From positions 95,564,723-95,628,722 of the forward strand of contig CM049309.1 of the NCBI GenBank assembly GCA_026874595.1: a DNA stretch of 64,000 nucleotides, written 5' to 3'. Made by a program: the position numbers and the translations under genes. The notes under the pieces were generated by a model that worked only from the letters and a program-made list of their open reading frames with translations, was not told the DNA's origin and made no database searches. This document shows positions 11,611-23,872 of this stretch, one piece after another. Each line of letters begins with the position of its first letter. Positions within the stretch are counted from its first letter, which is position 1. This stretch comes from Sipunculus nudus. Lineage: Eukaryota; Annelida; Sipuncula; Golfingiida; Sipunculidae.

Positions 11611-11660
11611 ACAAGGGACCCTTGGGTCACGGCGCTCAGCTGTTATATATGATAAAAAAT
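11611..11660. repeat. Family-2 left terminus (variant palindrome)
   Basis: acaagggacccttgggtcac, then ggcgctcagctg and ttatatatgataaaa. The same continuation occurs at 59166, showing a subfamily distinct from the 39492/46426 type. Confidence 0.65.
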
Positions 11661-12114
11661 ATGATTTTGGAAAGAGGCACATGCTTGTTTTGTGTGGTAA
11701 TAAATATAAGCTTTATTATGAGTTGTTGGTGTTTAGCTTATGTATGATTTTGACAGTATCTTTAGAGACAGGGAAGAGGATTGATTTCATTTATTTTAAT
11801 AACAAATGGAGTGCTATTGTCACACAGATTTTGACTTGGCCATATAACTTATAAGCAGTACATATTATAAAAGAGTTTAACTATTTATTAAAGTTTAATA
11901 ACAAATATTGTGCCAATATAATTTTTATTTAAAAAAAATAATAAGAAAATCATATGATTTTTTTTTAATAAAATATAACTGAAAAGATTATTGAAATAAT
12001 ATCATAGAATATATTCATGAATGCATTCATGAATACATTTTAAAAGTATCTGCACTGGTATTCAAATACCTTCATTTTTACCTGAATTCCCATTCTTATG
12101 CAATAAAATTTTTT

Positions 12115-15100
12115 ATTGGGAAATACACCAGGTATAATGCTTCAATGCTGGACCATTACTTCTCATGTATATGAACAATGCAAGTACTAAACATTTTGAA
12201 TAAGAAACAATTACACAAACATCACTGCTGAAATTCTGGCATGGGCGCACACAACACAAAAATGATTGTAGCTGGCACCATCAGTCTTGTATACAACAAA
12301 GCTATCAGAGATATATACATATGCCCAATTTCAGGCTGATATATCAAATTCCTCTGTAGAAATAAGCAGGCGCATACACTGCGCAAAAGTCATTGTAGGT
12401 GGCGACACCTGTCTTGTGAACAAGAAAACCATCAAAGACACATAGACAGGTCAAAATATCAGGCCAATACATCAAACTTACCTTGAGTCTGATGCATGGG
12501 GCTGACCAGGCTTTGGTGAGATAGGCAGTTGCCCCGAGTGAACTGTGACAAATTTGCTAGCTGGCTCAGGCAACTGCACTAAATGAACTCATGACCTGCA
12601 CCTGGCTAGACTGAGTGAACTTTCCACCTGTACCTGGCTGCACTGAGTGAACTCTTGACCTGTTGCATAATCTGACACAGTTGGTAGTCCACATGCAGCC
12701 CTGAGGGGCATGACACCCATGAGGTGATCACATGGTAGCCATGAGGTGTTCACATGTCACCCATGAGGTGATCACATGCCTTGTGCCTGGCTGCACTGAC
12801 TGAACTCTTGACCTATATCTGACTGCACTGAATGAACTCTTTATCTGTTGCCAAATCTGAAACAGTTGGCAGTTTCTCAACCTATTTAAAGATACAATCT
12901 TGGTCTGTTGGTAAATCTTTTACACATACTAAAAGACTTTGGCTAAAATGCTTTTTTTTTCAAGCCGACATATTCATAAACTTTTTATCAAAATATCTGA
13001 AATAACAAAAGATGCAGTTCTTTAATTGTTAAAGGTCCAATAATTCTGCCAAAAATCATTCAAGTAAACTTGAACAAAGGCCACCTAAGAATAATTTTTG
13101 TGCAATATTACAGAAGTTATAATTGAAACAATAATTTTGTAGAAGAACAGTTTTGCAGTCCTCAGTTTGAAATAGACATAATAATGGCCATAAGACCAAC
13201 TTAAGCTTTTCTGATATGATTGAAAGAACCATGTCTTAGGATAATTCTTTTGAAAAATTGAACGATTCAACTTGACAGTTTCATCATAAACATTTTAAGA
13301 TGAAAGAGGCTAAAATTATGAGGTTTTTTGCCCATAAAAAAACAGGTCAATGTAGGTGGCACCACAAAATCTGCAACTTCAAATATGAGTCATGTGACCA
13401 ACATTTGCACAATACTTGGTAATGCTAGCTTCTGTCATTTCTGAGATTACTATGTCAGTATGCTTAATTGGCAAAATGACTGTTCAAATTTGTGTAACAC
13501 CACTAAAATTCATCAAATGCAAACCATTTGAACAAACTTGAGAGGGCTTGCCTCTGGGATCATTTTTGTACAATAAGAAGACTTTTAAAGGATTTTCAGC
13601 TTTTCCCCTATAAAATCTTAAGTAAATGCAGATAGCAAATAAATAAGCTGAATCCCATAACATTTGATATGTGACAGATTATTGCATTAGATCTAGGGAT
13701 TGTAGCTCCTGCTATTCCTGAGAAATTATGGGTAAATGTACAGATGACCAATGACCCCCGTACAAAAAAAGGTCAATGCAGGTGGCACCACCAATAACTG
13801 AATTTCATATGTGACTCGTGACCAACACTGGCATAAAATTTGGTGATGATAGCTCCGGCCTTTCCTGAGATTGTCATTTTAGTATGCTTTTTTGGACAGT
13901 TAGCTAAGTTTAACATTTTGTAACTCAGCCAAAATTCACCGAACTTGAACCATTCGAACAAACTTGAGAGATATGGTATAAAAGATTATTTCTGTGAAAT
14001 ATTGAACAATTTGGCTTGACTGTTTCTGAGGAGAAGATTTTTAAAGATTTTTAGCTTTTTCTCTATAAAATCTCAGAAAATGCAGAGATTTTCAGATGGC
14101 TAATTTTTTGCATTAAATTTCATGATACTAGGTCCAGTTGTTTTTGAAATAGTATGGGTTAAGGACGACAACAGACGATGCCAAACCATCGCCTTAGCTC
14201 ACAGGTTCGCAAAAAATTACTACAGATGCATATTGAATGCAAAATTATAATACAGATACATCTCACTGATGGCAAAATCTTGAATAAAGCTGAGTATGGA
14301 TACCAATTATTTATAATCCATGTACAGCCATCTTTATACACCCTCAGAGAGCTGTATACCTGTGTTTGTAAACATTGCCTGGCATGAGGAATATCTAAAA
14401 TCATAAATCTACATTTTTTAAAAGCTTTTAAAAAACATTCTTGTCAATATTAACACTAGATAACCTGAAATCTAAATGTCTAGAGGCAAGATGTAACAGA
14501 TGCTAATAAACTGGTGCCAGGCTATATGTATCTGCTTCACACAGCTAACATATATGGTAAAATGACTCAATTCAATCTTTGTAATTCAACCAAAATTCAT
14601 TCTTTGGAACCATAAAAGACAATTATCATGAGAATTATTCAGGGGATTATTCCTGTAAAATATTAAACAAATTGGCCTCAGTGGCGTCAGTCAAAAAACG
14701 TTTTGCAGGTTTATAACTCATATGGGAAAATACAGCTAAATGGCTAAGTTAAGCTTCCCATATCTCAGCCAAAAATTAGTGAACCAAAACCATTTGAACA
14801 AACTTGACTTATCAACATCTAAGGATAATTTATGTGTGAGATTTAAGAATTTGGCCCAGTGGTTTTTGAGAAGAAGTTCTTTGTAGCCACGGAGCCAAAA
14901 TGGGCTGTTATGGCATATGACTAAATTCAGCTTCCCATAACTCAGCCAAAAGTCACTGAACTGAGACTATTTGAACAAACTTCAGAAAGCACTACCCTAG
15001 GATCATTTCTGTGCGATATTAAACAATTTGGCCATATGGCTTCAGAGAAGAAGTTTTTTGTAGCAGTCAGTATGATTGGGGCACTGATGACCCCAGTACA

Positions 15101-15584
15101 AAAAAGGCCGATGCAGGTGGTGCCACCAATACCTCAATTTCAGATATGACTCATGTGACCAACATTGGCATCAAATTTGGTGATGATAGCTCCAGCCATT
15201 TCAGAGACTGTAATTTTAGTATGCTTTTTTGGACAGATAACTAAGTTCAACTTCCTGTAACTTGGCCAAAAATCACCGAAATTAAACCATTCGAACAAAC
15301 TTGAGAGAGATTGTTCCAGGAATCATTTCTGTGAAGAATTGGACAATTTGGTTGAACAGTATGGAGAAGAAGATTTTTAAAGCTTTTTTAGCTTTTTCTC
15401 TATAAAATCTAAGAAAATGCAATTAGCCAAAAAATAAGCAAATCTGATAGTTTTTTAGATGACTAATTTTTGCATAAAATTTTGTGATGCTAACTCTTGT
15501 CGATTTTGAGATAGTATAGGTTAACGTACCGAAGACGGACAACGGACGACGCCACACCATCGCATAAGCTCACAGGTTCGCTAA
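12115..15584. mobile_element. Family-1 element, left-truncated
   Basis: The sequence aligns from inside the left end (aaatacaccaggtataatgc) to the right terminus cacaggttcgctaa. It carries the internal tandem modules of this family: the ctgcactgagtgaactc block, the gaggtgatcacatg block at 12717-12780, and several modules with ccatttgaacaaacttg. A second terminus-like copy (ctcacaggttcgc) lies at about 14200. There is no long reading frame. Confidence 0.7.
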
Positions 15585-16190
15585 AAAATAAATGTAATAT
15601 ATTCACTTTGGACTACTTTCACTTCAATCTACACACTAGACACAGTAGGAATCTAGATTAATATTATCAACTGCATCTTTGTCTATCATTAAATTCCTTC
15701 ATATGATCCCTAATGATTAGTAATGAATAATGATTTATTTTTTTTTATCATTAAAATTTCACTGAAAAATACCATAGGTGACTGCATGGTGTTATTTGGA
15801 ATAACATTGACATTGACATTCTATTCATCCATACAATATTCTTACATCATCAGTAACTGCAAGTTAATTTTCTGTTACTCAGCAACTAACAAATTCCTTT
15901 TCTATTAATTTTTTCTTTAATTTGTTATAAAAAAAAAATACAAAATTATTAATTTATTGTTTATTGTTATGTTGTTTTTCAAAACAACTACTGGATGAGT
16001 TGGGTTGGACACCTGGATCAACTGTGGCTGGGCATTAGCTGTCTGGCTGCCCCAGTGTATGCTTCCCTCAAGCATGCATAATCTGATGAAAGGACAACAA
16101 GGTCAACATACAGGTGACTGAAGAGGGGCTGGATTAAGCCTGGGTCTGACATGGTCTCATATAAACATTAATAAAAGCTACAATATTTGG
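15585..16190. other. Intron sequence without recognised features
   Basis: AT-rich sequence with homopolymer runs; no exon, terminus or tandem repeat was recognised. Confidence 0.4.
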
Positions 16191-17563
16191 CCAATTTCTT
16201 TCAGCTTTCTAAACTTCAAAGATGAAATCCTTATGTGTGCATGATATGAAAATTATATCAACAGTGCTCTCAGGAAACAAACGTGCCATGGTTCAAGTTG
16301 GGCAAAATTTAAGGTACTAATTTTATATTAATACAAATAACTTATAAAATTTGAAAAATTCAGAACTTATTTTTGGTATTCAATTGAATCTTGATTAAAT
16401 AATGTTACATCCCTGACCAAAAATCTTTAGCTTCAGCAATCCTCTTGTTAAAGGAGTTAATATACTTCTTTATTTTTAAAAAGTGCATTATGTTTGGGCC
16501 CATAACTTAAAACAATTACGCAATACTGACATCATTTCAGGCATGTGCATAGCAAATGTGTAGAAAAATATGTATATTATATATGATCAAAGTCAGATCA
16601 GTGGTTTTGATATTAGGCAGTCTTACAGTGTAACAATGGGGATTTAATTGAAAAATTAAGTTTTTCATTAATATTTCGAAGGAATTAAGTCCTAGTGATA
16701 AAATTCTTGGCATGGTAGGGGATTTTGGAGACATCTAACTGTATGCTAAATTTAAGGAACTTAGAGCTGAAGCTGGGGAGCTGAGCTCTAGCAAACTGCA
16801 TAACACCAGCTTGATGTAAACTTGATGTGACATGGTGCTTGAAAACTACAGTTTTTGATCAACTGGTTTCAAATGTTTGGTGTTAACAGACAAAATGCTA
16901 ACAAAAACATGCTGTCAAAATTAAATCCACAGTACTTACAGGAAAAAAACGTGCCATGGTCAAACTTGGGCAAAATTTATGTTACAAATTTTATATTTTT
17001 GCCAATATTAACAAAAATTTAACAGATTTTGATCTAATTTTTGGTATACAATTAAATTTTGATCAATTAAAGTTGTATTACTGAAAAAAAGTCCCTACCT
17101 TTTACACTTTTGGTCTTAAGTGACCAAATATCTTTCCTGATTTTTTTTACAAAGTCCATTATGTTTGGGCCCATAACTTTTTAAATTAAATAATACTGAC
17201 TTAATTTCTGGCAGGTTCATAGGAACTATATAGAGGAATATTTATGGTAAATATGAAGAAAACCAGATGAGTGGTTTTGATATTAGGCAGTCCAGAAGTG
17301 TGAAAATATATTTCTAATAAAAAATTGAGGTTTTTCCTTAATACCTCGAAGGAACGAAGTCCTATTGACCCAATTTTCCGCATGGTAGGAGATTTTTGGG
17401 ACATCTAACTGTGTGGCAAATTTCAGATTCGTAGGTCCAATGGTGTTGAAACGTGCCAGTCTTACGGACGGACATCTGGACAGACGGACGGACGGATGGA
17501 CAGACGGATGACGGACAATGGACCACTACTATAGCTCAGATGACTTATAGTCAGCTGAGCTAA
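16191..17563. mobile_element. Family-2 right-hand segments (two similar modules)
   Basis: Two related modules (about 16191-16840 and 16841-17563) share tatgtttgggcccataactt, a gatattaggcagtc block and catctaactgtatg. The second ends with the GACGGACGG tail, then gactt-ata-gtcagctgagctaa at 17563. A roughly 65-codon minus-strand frame (MS.KSPTM..I.S.GL.SFE) recurs in both. Confidence 0.65.
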
Positions 17564-18347
17564 TAAAAGCTACAGTTTTTGTAAAATTCCTTTCAAATTT
17601 CAGAATTTAGAAACTTAAAATCCTTTCATATGCATGATATGAAAATAAAATCAACGGTGCTTACAGGGAAAAAATGTGCCAAGGCCAAAGTTAGGCAAAA
17701 TTTAAGGTACTGATTTTATATTTATGCAAAAAACTTATAAAATTTTTAATATTCAAATCTAATTTTTGGTTTAAAATTGAATCTTGATTAAATGAAGTTA
17801 TATCCCTAAAAAAACTCTAGCTTCAGCAATTCTTATGTAAAGTGAGTAAATATATTTCCTGATTTTTTACAAGGTGAATTATGTTTGGGCCAATAACTTC
17901 AACAAATTAAGCATAACTGACCTTATTTTTGGTATGTACATGTATATGTAATGTATCGAAGAATATGCGTACTAAATATGATCAAAAACAGATCAGTGGT
18001 TCTGATTTTAGGCAGTCCTGAAGTGTCACAATGGGTTTTAAATGGAAAACGGAGGTTTTTCCTTAATATCTCAAAGAAACAAAGTCCTAGTGACCCAATT
18101 TTAAGAATTTGTGTAATTTTCCCCAAAATGGACCTATTCAAGGTCAAGGTCACTCTCCTAGTAAAGGTGATGACCTCATTTAATAGGGTTTGTCCTCTCA
18201 CCCATATCTTTACATATACCAAGTTTGGTAAAGATCCGTGAAATATTTTTTGAGTTATCACACAGACAAGATTTATCTGCGGCGCAGTGGTGGCAGCGGT
18301 GAGACCGACATAAAACCATAGTATCCCCTGATTTTGTCTGGGGATAC
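17564..18347. repeat. Family-2 fragment joined to a family-3 right end with terminal hairpin
   Basis: 17564-18060 repeats the family-2 internal sequence. 18060-18347 carries the aaggtcaaggtcactctc block and ends with the hairpin GTATCCCC (18321-18328) and GGGGATAC (18340-18347), 8 bp perfect with an 11-nt loop. The same layout ends the copy at 49486. Confidence 0.6.
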
Positions 18348-18419
18348 AATAACACAAATATAAAATGGAGTCTCATTATATAGGAGTGATACTGAGGGAG
18401 TAATACCGAGGGCATTTAC

Positions 18420-18576
18420 CTGAGTATTTAGTGTGAACTCGGAGGTCGTCCAGGTCAACAGGAACCACAGCTCCTGATATCAACACCTGAAGCTCATGAT
18501 GATCAAACATACGCAGCCATTCTAAATTAATAACATCAGCCAGGCCATGTCTGAAAGCCTGACAGTGGGCACGGAT
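18420..18576 (-). CDS. UBE3C: UBE3C coding exon: HECT N-lobe, end
   Basis: 157 nt, phase 0 in, phase 1 out (first base of a split Gly). The acceptor is ttttttacag and the donor TCAG/gtaaat. It encodes IRAHCQAFRHGLADVINLEW, then LRMFDHHELQVLISGAVVPV and DLDDLRVHTKYSG, matching UBE3C RQHCLAFRQGL...EWLRMFD..E.QVLISG in order. The F..G......L.MF...E.Q.LI.G signature is characteristic of HECT domains near the N-lobe/C-lobe hinge. The first 76 nt of this exon plus about 20 nt of intron make up the unit of the 95-bp array at 18501-19960. The array copies have lost the acceptor AG. Confidence 0.96.
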
Positions 18577-19960
18577 CTGTAAAAAATACAAACAGTACAT
18601 CAAATATACACAGCCTCTCTAAATTAATAACATCAGCCAGGCCATGTCAGAGAGCCTGACAGTGGGTACAGATATGTAAAATATAAACAGTACATCAAAC
18701 ATACACAGCCTCCCCAAATTAATAACATCAACCAGGCCATGTCAGAAAGCCTGACAGTGTGTGCAGATATGTAAAATACAAACAGTACACCAAACATACG
18801 CAGCCTCTCTAAATTAATAACTTCAGCCAGGCCATGTCAGAAAGCCTGACAATGGGTACACATATGTAAAATACAAACAGTACACCAAACATACACAGCC
18901 TCCCTAAATTAAAAACATCAGCCAGGCCATGTCAGAAAGCCTGACAGTGGCTACAGATATGTGAAATACAAACAGTACATCAAACATACACAGCCTCCTT
19001 AAATTAATAACATCAGCCAGGCCATGTCAGAAAGCCTGACAGTGGGTTCAGATATGTGAAATACAAACAGTACATCAAACATACACAGCCTTTCTAAATT
19101 AATAACATCAGCCAGGCCGTGTCAGAAAGCCTGACAATGGGTACACATAAGTAAAATACAAACAGTACATCAAACAGACGCAGCCTCTCTAAATTAATAA
19201 CTTCAGCCAGGCCATGTCAGAAAGCCTGACAGCGGGTACAGATATGTAAAATACAAACAGTACACCAAACATACACAGCCTCCCTAAATTAAAAACATCA
19301 GCCAGGCCATGTCAGAAAGCCTGACAGCGGGTACAGATATGTAAAATACAAACAGTACACCAAACATACACAGCCTCCCTAAATTAAAAACATCAGCCAG
19401 GCCATGTCAGAAAGCCTGACAGTGGGTACAGATATGTGAAATACAAACAGTTCATCAAACATACACAGCCTCCCTAAATTAAAAACATCAGCCAGGCCAT
19501 GTCAGAAAGCCTGACAGTGGGTACAGATATGTAAAATACAAACAGTACATCAAACATACACAGCCTCTCTAAATAAATAACATCAGCCAGGCCGCGTCAG
19601 AAAGCCTGACAGCAGGTACAGATATGTAAAATACAAACAGTACATCAAACATACACAGCCTCCTTAAATTAAAAACATCAGCCAGGCCATGTCAGAAAGC
19701 CTGACAATGGGTACATATATGTAAAATACAAACAGTACATCAAACATACACAGCCTCTCTAAATTAATAACATCAGCCAGGCCGTGTCAGAAAGCCTAAG
19801 AGCGGGTACAGATATGTGAACTACAAACAGTACATCAAACATACCCAGCCTCTCTAAATTAATAACATCAGCCAGGCCATGTCAGAAAGCCTGACAGCGG
19901 GTACAGATATGTAAAATACAAACAGTTCATCAAACAGACACAGCCTCTCTAAATTATTAA
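18501..19960. repeat. 95-bp minisatellite built on a UBE3C acceptor/exon junction
   Basis: About 14 copies at 95-bp spacing (cagcc starts at 18611, 18706, 18801, 18896, 18991 and so on), plus the exon itself. On the minus strand the unit has about 20 nt of intron and then 76 nt of the exon at 18420-18576. In the gene the junction reads ttttacag/atccgtgccc. In the copies it reads attttacatatctgtaccc, so the AG has become AT (ctt in the copy at 19146). Exon-like sequence is about 85-90% similar by eye. Confidence 0.95.
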
Positions 19961-20108
19961 CATGATGAATATGAACATATGAATAATAGCTATGAGAAGG
20001 CCAGGCCGTGCTGATGGTTGTTTAAGCTATGAGAAGTTGCAATGTTTGGTCTGAATTGAAGAATAAGGGATTGGTGCTACTAATATCTTGTGATCTGACC
20101 ATGTGTTT

Positions 20109-20840
20109 TTATAATGTTGAAACTGAAGCGTTTAAACAGTAAGTAAAGACAAGATCTATGGTATTTCCATGGTCACTGGTTGGTTCTCTGACTAGTTGTT
20201 GACATTTAAAGAGTTGACATAATTGTGTCAATTTGGTGTCATATATTATATTAGAAATGTCAATATTGAAATCGCCCATGATCAATATAGGCAGGATGAG
20301 GTCAACCTGAGACTAAAACTGGGAGTTCAGAGAAGAAGTTACTGATGGGACATGCGGGTGACCTATAGAGGAAAACAATCTGAAGTGACTGAGTCTAAGT
20401 GTGAATATGGAGAAGAGATGACTAAAATCTGGTGTTGTGTGGTGGTGAAGGGTTACATGGGGACTCAGCTGTTCATGTAAATAAATGGCTAAACCATGAG
20501 GTGGTCTTTTGTTTGTTGTTCCTCTGACAGCTATATGATCATTTTTTGATAAGTTTGTAATGAGGTATTTCATACATTTCATTTTGGTCTCTAGAGCAAA
20601 GGCATGACCCTGCAAAAGCAATGATTTGGGCGTTTAGTATATGGCAATCAGATTTTACATCCTGATGATGCAAATGTAGGGACCGCGTGTTATGGTAGAT
20701 CACCTGTCATAATTCATTTGATTCAACTGATGGTTGTTTGAAATTCACTTTCAGAGGCATGTCATTGCGTAATCGGTTCATTTCATTTTTGACCCGAGGA
20801 TCAGTAGCAATTCTACGTTCAACTAAATTCAACTGGCATG
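20109..20840 (-). pseudogene. Decayed AP-endonuclease-type domain of a retroelement or Helentron
   Basis: The minus-strand translation contains NTRSLHLHHQDVKSD...LNAQIIAFA (about 20600-20690), RPPHGLAIYLHEQLSP, ILIMGDFNIDI (about 20255-20290) and QLCQLFKCQQLVREPTSDHG. The GDFN motif and layout fit the exonuclease-endonuclease-phosphatase fold of CR1-like retroelements and of the endonuclease carried by Helentrons. An in-frame TAG at 20310-20312, a frameshift near 20590 and a final TAA at 20109 make it non-functional. Further upstream, VERRIATDPRVKNEMNRL (about 20800) may belong to the same protein. No reverse transcriptase or helicase was found beside it, so the parent element is not settled. 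Confidence 0.65.
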
Positions 20841-21147
20841 TACATAGGAACTATATAGAGGAATATTTATGGTAAATATAAAGAAAATCAGATGAGTGGT
20901 TTTGATATATGGCAGTCCTGAAGTGTGTAAATAGATTTTTAATAAAAAAATTGAGGTTTTCCCTTAATTTCTCAAAGGAAAGAAGTTGCAAAGACCCAGT
21001 TTTCGGCTTGGTAGGAGATCTTGGGGACATCTAACATTATGCCAATTTAGGATTCCAAGGTCTTACAGTTACAAAACTTGCCACATCTACAGACGGACGG
21101 ACAGATGGACGGACGACAGACAATGGACCACGACTATAGCTCAGATG
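20841..21147. repeat. Family-2 right-end fragment
   Basis: Contains ggcatgtacataggaactat, the gtggttttgatat block, the gacggacggacagatgg tail and ctatagctcagatg. It is cut before the final cagctgagctaa. It directly adjoins the endonuclease pseudogene. Confidence 0.65.
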
Positions 21148-23418
21148 TCACCCTTGCAGTTACAAAAGAGCCAAGAGAAAGGGTATCCACAAGAAAAACG
21201 TACGTACTTATGGAAACAGTTTTTGCGGACTGCGCACTATGGAGCGTATGTACATCTTTTGCGGATACAATATTTGCGGATGCATGGAAACACAGCTTTA
21301 ATAATAGCCCAGCCTTGAGCTGACAATGTACATGATCTAAGGAGACTGAAATATCACTGGAAAGTCATCCTGTTACCTTGCAACAATAAATAGGCATTAT
21401 CATCACCTCATCATATACAACCTGAGGGAATGTGGCAGGTGTGAAAAACACCCTCTGGTTTTAACAAAAACATATGAACAAAAATAGCCTTTCAGAGCAC
21501 TGAAGTGCAGATCTTTATCTCAAATTATCACTCCATTAAACTGACATGTAACATCATGACATGTAACAACCCTCTGAAGAAGGGCCTAGAGGTATAAATA
21601 GTCCCCCGCTATGTGTAACAAGGACGGTGTGCCCTGTTATCTCCAAACCTTGGTTAAATTAAAATAAATGCAAAATACAAACCGTGGATGATTAACTTTC
21701 AAATTATCCAGATGCCCCTGTTTTTAACTTGGAGTGTTTGGGATGTAATTTAAGTAGCAGGGGTTTTACAGATAATTGGGTAAAACAAAGGGACAAACTG
21801 ACAGACAGTTGGACGGTTGTGGACCATGCCATTTAGTAGTCCTCCCTCTTAAAGCAGGGAACGAAAACATAGATGGTGTGAGGAAGTGTAACGAGCCTTC
21901 ATCAGTGTTAACATAACTGCTTATTAATGGCATCAAGGAGAAGGCCTCGCAATATTATTTAAATATATCTGTAGAAATCATGTTTAAACTTATATCTGCA
22001 AGTCTACAGTGATCAGCTGGAAGTGATCATGATCACATTAATGAAGTAATGAAACTGTGCCTTCAAACACAAACCTTGACTATTATGAAGGAATGAATTG
22101 TTGGTCATACAGTGGGCCCTGCTTTAACCTTTTCTGCCAAAGAAAAACAGTGGTTAATTGCAGGTGATTGCAAAACTAAGGAGCATGAAGAACAGGACCC
22201 AAGACAACAGTAATTGGGATACTGACAAGGATTCAGAATAAATCTGTTTTATATTTCTTTATGTGATGTGTACCGTAAAAATATCAATCGAATACGCGCA
22301 TTATATTAAGATAAAGTCATCAACAAATTGGGGAATTTCACATCTCTACCATGCATCTTATATTGGGAGCATCACCATGAACCTGATCTGGGGCGTCATG
22401 AAAATTGCCGAGAGTGAGCCATAAAAAGTGCATTTACAGGAATGTGTTTGCACTCTATAATTTACAAATATCATTCTAATATCTATATAAAAGTCTAAAA
22501 TTTATTTTTAAGCTACTTTAACAGTGTTTCCAGTGGAAGTTGTAAAATATATGATTATCTTATCATCACCAGCCAATCACATACTGCTTGATGTGTCATA
22601 TGTTCAGTAAGTCATGTAAGTCTTTTAAACAGACACAAGGTGGCACTACCCTAATGCTTCATTCACTACTTTCGGGAGCAAATTCTATTCATTAGCATTT
22701 ACTAATTACTGCACATTGTAAAAGAGTACCCACAATTAAATATTCATTTTGGCCCCAGTGGATGTCTTTAAGCTTGGCATACAAGTACTTCAGATATATC
22801 AGAAGTACTTGTCAAATTATTGTCAAACCACACACATATTATCCATGTGGAATTTCCTTTTCACCTAAATTCCTAGGATAACCTCTTTGTAACATATTGA
22901 ATGAGGATTGTAATATATATTAATTTTATTGGCTAATTTTTTATGTCAAACAGAATGGTGGCATTACAAAAGCAAGCGACATGATAATAAAATTAAGAGA
23001 GCCACAGGATGTTACAAAATCAAGCAAGCATGATAATAATATTACAAGGTTCACAGGACTGACCAATAACAAAAGACGACTGAAAAGGCACAAAAACTTC
23101 AAGACATTTTACAAGAAATAATTACTTTGGTTCTTTTTTTTACATTCGACATAGTACTACAATGGTAACAGATAACCACATGACTAAATATGATCCATGA
23201 TCAGCATAATGTGTCACACCAGCACAGAAACAGCCTATGCTCAGACCCCAGGACATTAATATTAGGTATACAAGAAAAGTGTACCAGAATTTAAGTGTGT
23301 AAAACTTCTTCAATTGTCTACTACACAGGGTTCACAGAAGTTATGTGCAAACAGAAATCTCCCCTACTACAACATGAACCACACCTGAAACATTAAATAG
23401 TACAAGTAGTGAGTTTAC
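21148..23418. other. Intron sequence without recognised features
   Basis: 2.3 kb of AT-rich intron between a family-2 fragment and the exon at 23419. No terminal inverted repeat, tandem array or further exon was recognised. Confidence 0.4.
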
Positions 23419-23517
23419 CTGTCTGTTGAGTTTATGGTGAGCCATCAGATGTATGTATTCTATCTTGTTATAGTTGTTGACTGTTATATCTTTACCTCCA
23501 GGCTTCAGTTCATCAAC
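23419..23517 (-). CDS. UBE3C: UBE3C coding exon: HECT N-lobe, middle
   Basis: 99 nt, phase 0 at both ends, giving 33 codons: [20 protein letters not shown], then [13 protein letters not shown]. The acceptor is ttgtatag and the donor CAG/gtaaac. It corresponds to the UBE3C stretch VELKFGGKDIPVT..NRI.YIHL.ADYRLNRQ. The [10 protein letters not shown]...YI motif is widely conserved in HECT N-lobes. It lies in an isolated position, 4.8 kb from the next exon and 10.9 kb from the previous one. It is the one exon in the window with no tandem array at either edge. Confidence 0.95.
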
Positions 23518-23872
23518 CTATACAAACATCAAAACACATCATTCACACTCACATTTTACACTGTCATGGTAATAGAAGAAACAGCTATTATTTCAGTTAT
23601 ATTATTTTTAACTGATGTATATTTACAGGGTTCATACACTTCGAAAAAAAAAATTTCATGACTTTTTCATGACTTTAACAGGGCCTGCAACAAAAAAATC
23701 CTGACTTTTTTCTCGCCACTTTGACATGTAAATGTGACTTAGGAAACTGGCAATACAGATCATCCTGGATCATTTAGATGTGAAGCTAAGAGAATACATA
23801 GTGACACAGCTACAATATGTCCTGAGAGGAGAAACATAAAAATAAGGATTTTTCATTTTCCTCTCGTTTGTA

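Noticed and set aside
18376-18603. A small open frame of 75 codons
   Set aside because: Its middle is the UBE3C exon 18420-18576; both ends are intron read-through.
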